A stretch of DNA of 9,291 nucleotides. It comes from Flammeovirgaceae bacterium UBA6059. GTDB taxonomy: Bacteria > Bacteroidota > Bacteroidia > Cytophagales > Cyclobacteriaceae. The stretch spans positions 1-9,291 of the forward strand of contig DIYH01000041.1 of NCBI GenBank assembly GCA_002435755.1, read 5' to 3'. Of the stretch, positions 7,081 to 9,291 are shown piece after piece. Below the pieces are notes generated by a model. It searched no databases and was not told the DNA's origin. It saw only the letters and a program-made list of their open reading frames with translations. Numbering within the stretch: the stretch's first letter is position 1; each line of letters starts with the position of its first letter. The position numbers and the translations under genes are program-made.

Positions 7081-9291
7081 TTATCGCTTAAGTATTACAA
7101 AACCTGATTTCGTATCGATATCCGTACCCGGAAACTCGATCACATAGAAGTAGGTACCATCTGGCAATGAGGCGGCACCAAATATGCCATCAACATTGGC
7201 CTGGCTGTCCCAGGCATTGCTTTGATTATCATAATTGGTGGTTTCCCACACCTTGGTGCCGTACCTGTTGAATATCGTCACAACGTTGTTGGGCAGGTCT
7301 TCTATCCCTGGTATGACCCATGTGTCTCCTATCCCATCTCCATCAGGGCTGAATCCTTGTGGGATATCCTGCATTGTATCTTTTTTGATCGTGCTGGTGA
7401 CCGGATCACTCACATTGCCTGCTTCATCTGTCACCGTGACCTCAATCTCTAAGTTGCCGTCGGGTAGTGAGGAGACGTCTATGTTCGAGATGACTGCTTG
7501 ACCATTCACCAATGTGCCTGTCCCTTCGACTGTTGTACCATTAGACCCTGTCACTACATAGGTAAATGTGCCTTCAGTGCCAACACCTGCGTCTACTGTG
7601 ATGTCGAGTGATTCTTCATTGAGTGAATTCACTGCCTGGGCATCTATCTCTACATCATTCACGGTAGGTGTGGTCAGATCAACTTCCCATGTGATCGATG
7701 CTGATGGGTTTTCATTGCCTGCCGGATCTGTCACTGCACCTTGCTGTAGTGTTAGGTTTACTACGCCTTCGGTTACAGAAAGTCCGAGGGTATAGGCGGC
7801 ATCAGCTCCTGTTAAGCTCGTGATCTGTGCATTCGACAGGCTAAAGTCATCCTCTGTCAGGCCTGACACCATCTCTGGAAAGTCAATCTGTACCGTAGCG
7901 GTCGACTCCTTCGATAATGGAACAGCTGTGCTGCTTAATGTGGCCACTGGTGCTGTAGCATCATAGAAGAACATGATCGGTGCTGTGGCGGAAGTCGCAT
8001 TGCCCGCTGCGTCTGCCGCTACTCCCTCTGCCACTGACACCTGGACCATGCCGTCTGCTCCTGGTGTTACCACAAATGTGTAGGTGATATCATTAGCTGT
8101 GCTAAAGTTGGATACTGCGCCATTGGTGACTGTCATATCTGTTGCTTCCAGTCCGATCAGCACTTCACTTGCTGTAAGTGTAAACTCAATCGGTGACTGA
8201 TTCGTGATCTCTCCTACTTCACTGGTCAGTGTAATTGTGGGTACAGAAGCATCTTGCACTTCTATCGTCATCATGGCTGGTTCGCTCGTATTAGTGCCAT
8301 CTGATACGGTGACGGTAAGCGTGTAGGTCGGTGAATTGACGAAATCCAGGAGTGTGCTGTTAGCAACAGTGATAGCTCCACTGGTACCATCCAGACTAAA
8401 AACGTCATCATCATTCCCTGATACTATCGTCCAATCTGCGAAGGTCGTGCCTGCATCTTCGTCTGTTGCTTCGATCGTACCTACTGGTGCTCCATCCACG
8501 GCATCTTCATCGATAGTGAAAGTCTGGTCCACTGTGATTACCGGTAAGTGATCATCGTCTATGATCGTGACATCTGCTTGTTGATCTGCACCTCGAATGA
8601 CGGCATCCGTACTGATCATGTCCAGCGATACCGTGACAGTCTCGTCTGGCTCTACTGTGTTATCGTCGAGCACAACTACAGTTATGGTCAACTCTGTAGT
8701 TCTCAGTGGCAAGAGGTAGTCTGTATCTAGTGTCTCATAGTCGACTCCTGCTACTGCATCTCCCGTGACAGTGATGCTAAGTGCGACATCCTGATCGATA
8801 GGCTTATCACTGCTAATGGTCAGCAGTCCATTGGTGGCATCCTCCTGGGCGTCCATCGTCGTGGTGATGGATACCCTGGCGGTATCATCATTGACCAATG
8901 TCACCATTGCCTGGTCATCAATGGTCACATCCAGGTTGGTCTCATCCAGATTGACCATAGTGATGGTCAGTGTCTCTGACAGCTCTACAATGTCATCGGA
9001 GGTAGGTGATAGTTCAAAACTGATGGCCTCTCCTGCTGTACCTGCGAAGGCTAATGTTTGTGATAGAGATGTATAATCATCGTCCATGCTGGTAGCTGTA
9101 CCATCTATGCTGACCACATCGACTTCAAAGCCTCCTTCTACCTCATTATCCAGTATTGCGGTAAGTGTAATGGGGCCATCATCTTCTTTAGCGCTAACGT
9201 CTTCTATCGTAACATTAGCCTCATCGTCATTACGGATTGTAATAATGCCAACGCTTGAAATACTTACCGGAAGTGCATTTCCAGTGAGTCC
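7081..9291 (-). CDS. Giant Calx-beta/cadherin/Ig surface protein with type B T9SS sorting domain (adhesin B), 5' end outside window
   Basis: The frame stays open to the right edge, giving 736 C-terminal residues. A GTG at 9117 is inside a Calx-beta repeat and is not the start; the 58 codons before it continue the same domain. In window numbering: the tail of one Calx-beta repeat (1-24), two more (25-136 and 137-247), a cadherin-like domain (249-347, TIDEDAVDGAPVGTIEATDE, then YTLTVTVSDGT), three Ig-like domains (349-444, 445-538, 539-638; the first two carry the ADAAGN/TDPAGN motif, the third TDEAGN), and the gliding-motility-associated C-terminal domain (639-736). No cysteine is present. Such proteins are secreted by the T9SS and displayed on the cell surface, often serving adhesion or gliding as SprB does. 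It is first in an operon with the PorP/SprF gene 11 bp downstream. Total length and N-terminal content are unknown; the substrate bound is not predictable. Confidence 0.93.
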   Translation of the reverse strand, partial: GLTGNALPVSISSVGIITIRNDDEANVTIEDVSAKEDDGPITLTAILDNEVEGGFEVDVVSIDGTATSMDDDYTSLSQTLAFAGTAGEAISFELSPTSDDIVELSETLTITMVNLDETNLDVTIDDQAMVTLVNDDTARVSITTTMDAQEDATNGLLTISSDKPIDQDVALSITVTGDAVAGVDYETLDTDYLLPLRTTELTITVVVLDDNTVEPDETVTVSLDMISTDAVIRGADQQADVTIIDDDHLPVITVDQTFTIDEDAVDGAPVGTIEATDEDAGTTFADWTIVSGNDDDVFSLDGTSGAITVANSTLLDFVNSPTYTLTVTVSDGTNTSEPAMMTIEVQDASVPTITLTSEVGEITNQSPIEFTLTASEVLIGLEATDMTVTNGAVSNFSTANDITYTFVVTPGADGMVQVSVAEGVAADAAGNATSATAPIMFFYDATAPVATLSSTAVPLSKESTATVQIDFPEMVSGLTEDDFSLSNAQITSLTGADAAYTLGLSVTEGVVNLTLQQGAVTDPAGNENPSASITWEVDLTTPTVNDVEIDAQAVNSLNEESLDITVDAGVGTEGTFTYVVTGSNGTTVEGTGTLVNGQAVISNIDVSSLPDGNLEIEVTVTDEAGNVSDPVTSTIKKDTMQDIPQGFSPDGDGIGDTWVIPGIEDLPNNVVTIFNRYGTKVWETTNYDNQSNAWDSQANVDGIFGAASLPDGTYFYVIEFPGTDIDTKSGFVILKR
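7084..7377 (-). other. Type B T9SS C-terminal sorting domain of adhesin B
   Basis: The last 98 residues match the gliding-motility-associated C-terminal (CHU_C-type, TIGR04131-like) domain. They contain IPQGFSPDGDGIGDTWVIPG, VTIFNRYGTKVWE, a W-D motif (NAWDSQ), LPDGTYFYVIEF and the terminal SGFVILKR. This domain directs cargo through the T9SS, and in known cases it depends on a PorP/SprF-type partner, which is the next gene. It follows the third Ig-like domain almost without a linker. Confidence 0.93.
8551..9219 (-). repeat. Calx-beta protein repeats in adhesin B
   Basis: Two full repeats lie at 9219-8884 and 8883-8551, and the end of a third (closing ITIRNDDE) lies between 9220 and the right edge. 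The first carries LDNEVEGGFEV and SIDGTATSMDDDY, ending VTLVNDD. The second carries GVDYETLD and VEPDETVTVSLD, ending IIDDD. They are the same family as the repeats in adhesin A and match those more closely in the LDN-x-V-x-GGF subtype. The array probably continues beyond the window. Confidence 0.85.

Noticed and set aside
7222..9076. Plus-strand ORFs of 60-88 codons opposite adhesin B
   Set aside because: They are antisense shadows of a well-supported coding frame, with low-complexity translations.
9115..9117. GTG as start codon of adhesin B
   Set aside because: The upstream 58 codons to the edge encode the proper beginning of the same Calx-beta repeat and the end of the previous one, so the true start is beyond the window.

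Overview
The window reads as Bacteroidota chromosome, most likely a free-living or marine member of the Cytophagia (the class is inferred). Four things point there: a protein ending in the gliding-motility-associated C-terminal domain of type IX secretion (T9SS) cargo, a PorP/SprF-family outer-membrane protein directly behind it, a 7TMR-DISM receptor ending in a LuxR-like helix-turn-helix, and mature exported proteins that begin with glutamine. There are four protein genes. No RNA gene, insertion sequence, CRISPR array or phage gene was seen.

Layout. Positions 1-4016 (minus strand) hold the first 1338 residues of a giant secreted multidomain protein (adhesin A). It has a signal peptide, an N-terminal domain, a cadherin-like domain, Ig-like domains, about 300 residues I do not recognise, and then at least five tandem Calx-beta repeats. 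It runs off the left edge, so its C-terminus is unseen. A 281-bp divergent spacer (4017-4297) separates it from a plus-strand membrane regulator (4298-5932). After a 204-bp convergent spacer come two minus-strand genes: a PorP/SprF-like protein (6137-7069) and, 11 bp upstream of it, the C-terminal 736 residues of a second giant protein (adhesin B, 7081-9291). Adhesin B enters from the right edge and consists of Calx-beta repeats, one cadherin-like domain, three Ig-like domains and a type B T9SS sorting domain.

How they may work together. Adhesin B and the PorP/SprF protein form a recognised pairing: the large cargo is carried across the outer membrane by the T9SS, and its dedicated SprF-like partner helps secrete or anchor it. 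Adhesin A has the same domain vocabulary and strand and may be the start of a second such cassette continuing to the left. The 7TM regulator is transcribed divergently from adhesin A and could sense an extracellular cue and control surface-protein expression; this is inferred from position only. Both giant genes are cut by the window, so their full lengths are unknown. The parts are known families. What may be new is this particular combination and the unassigned section of adhesin A.
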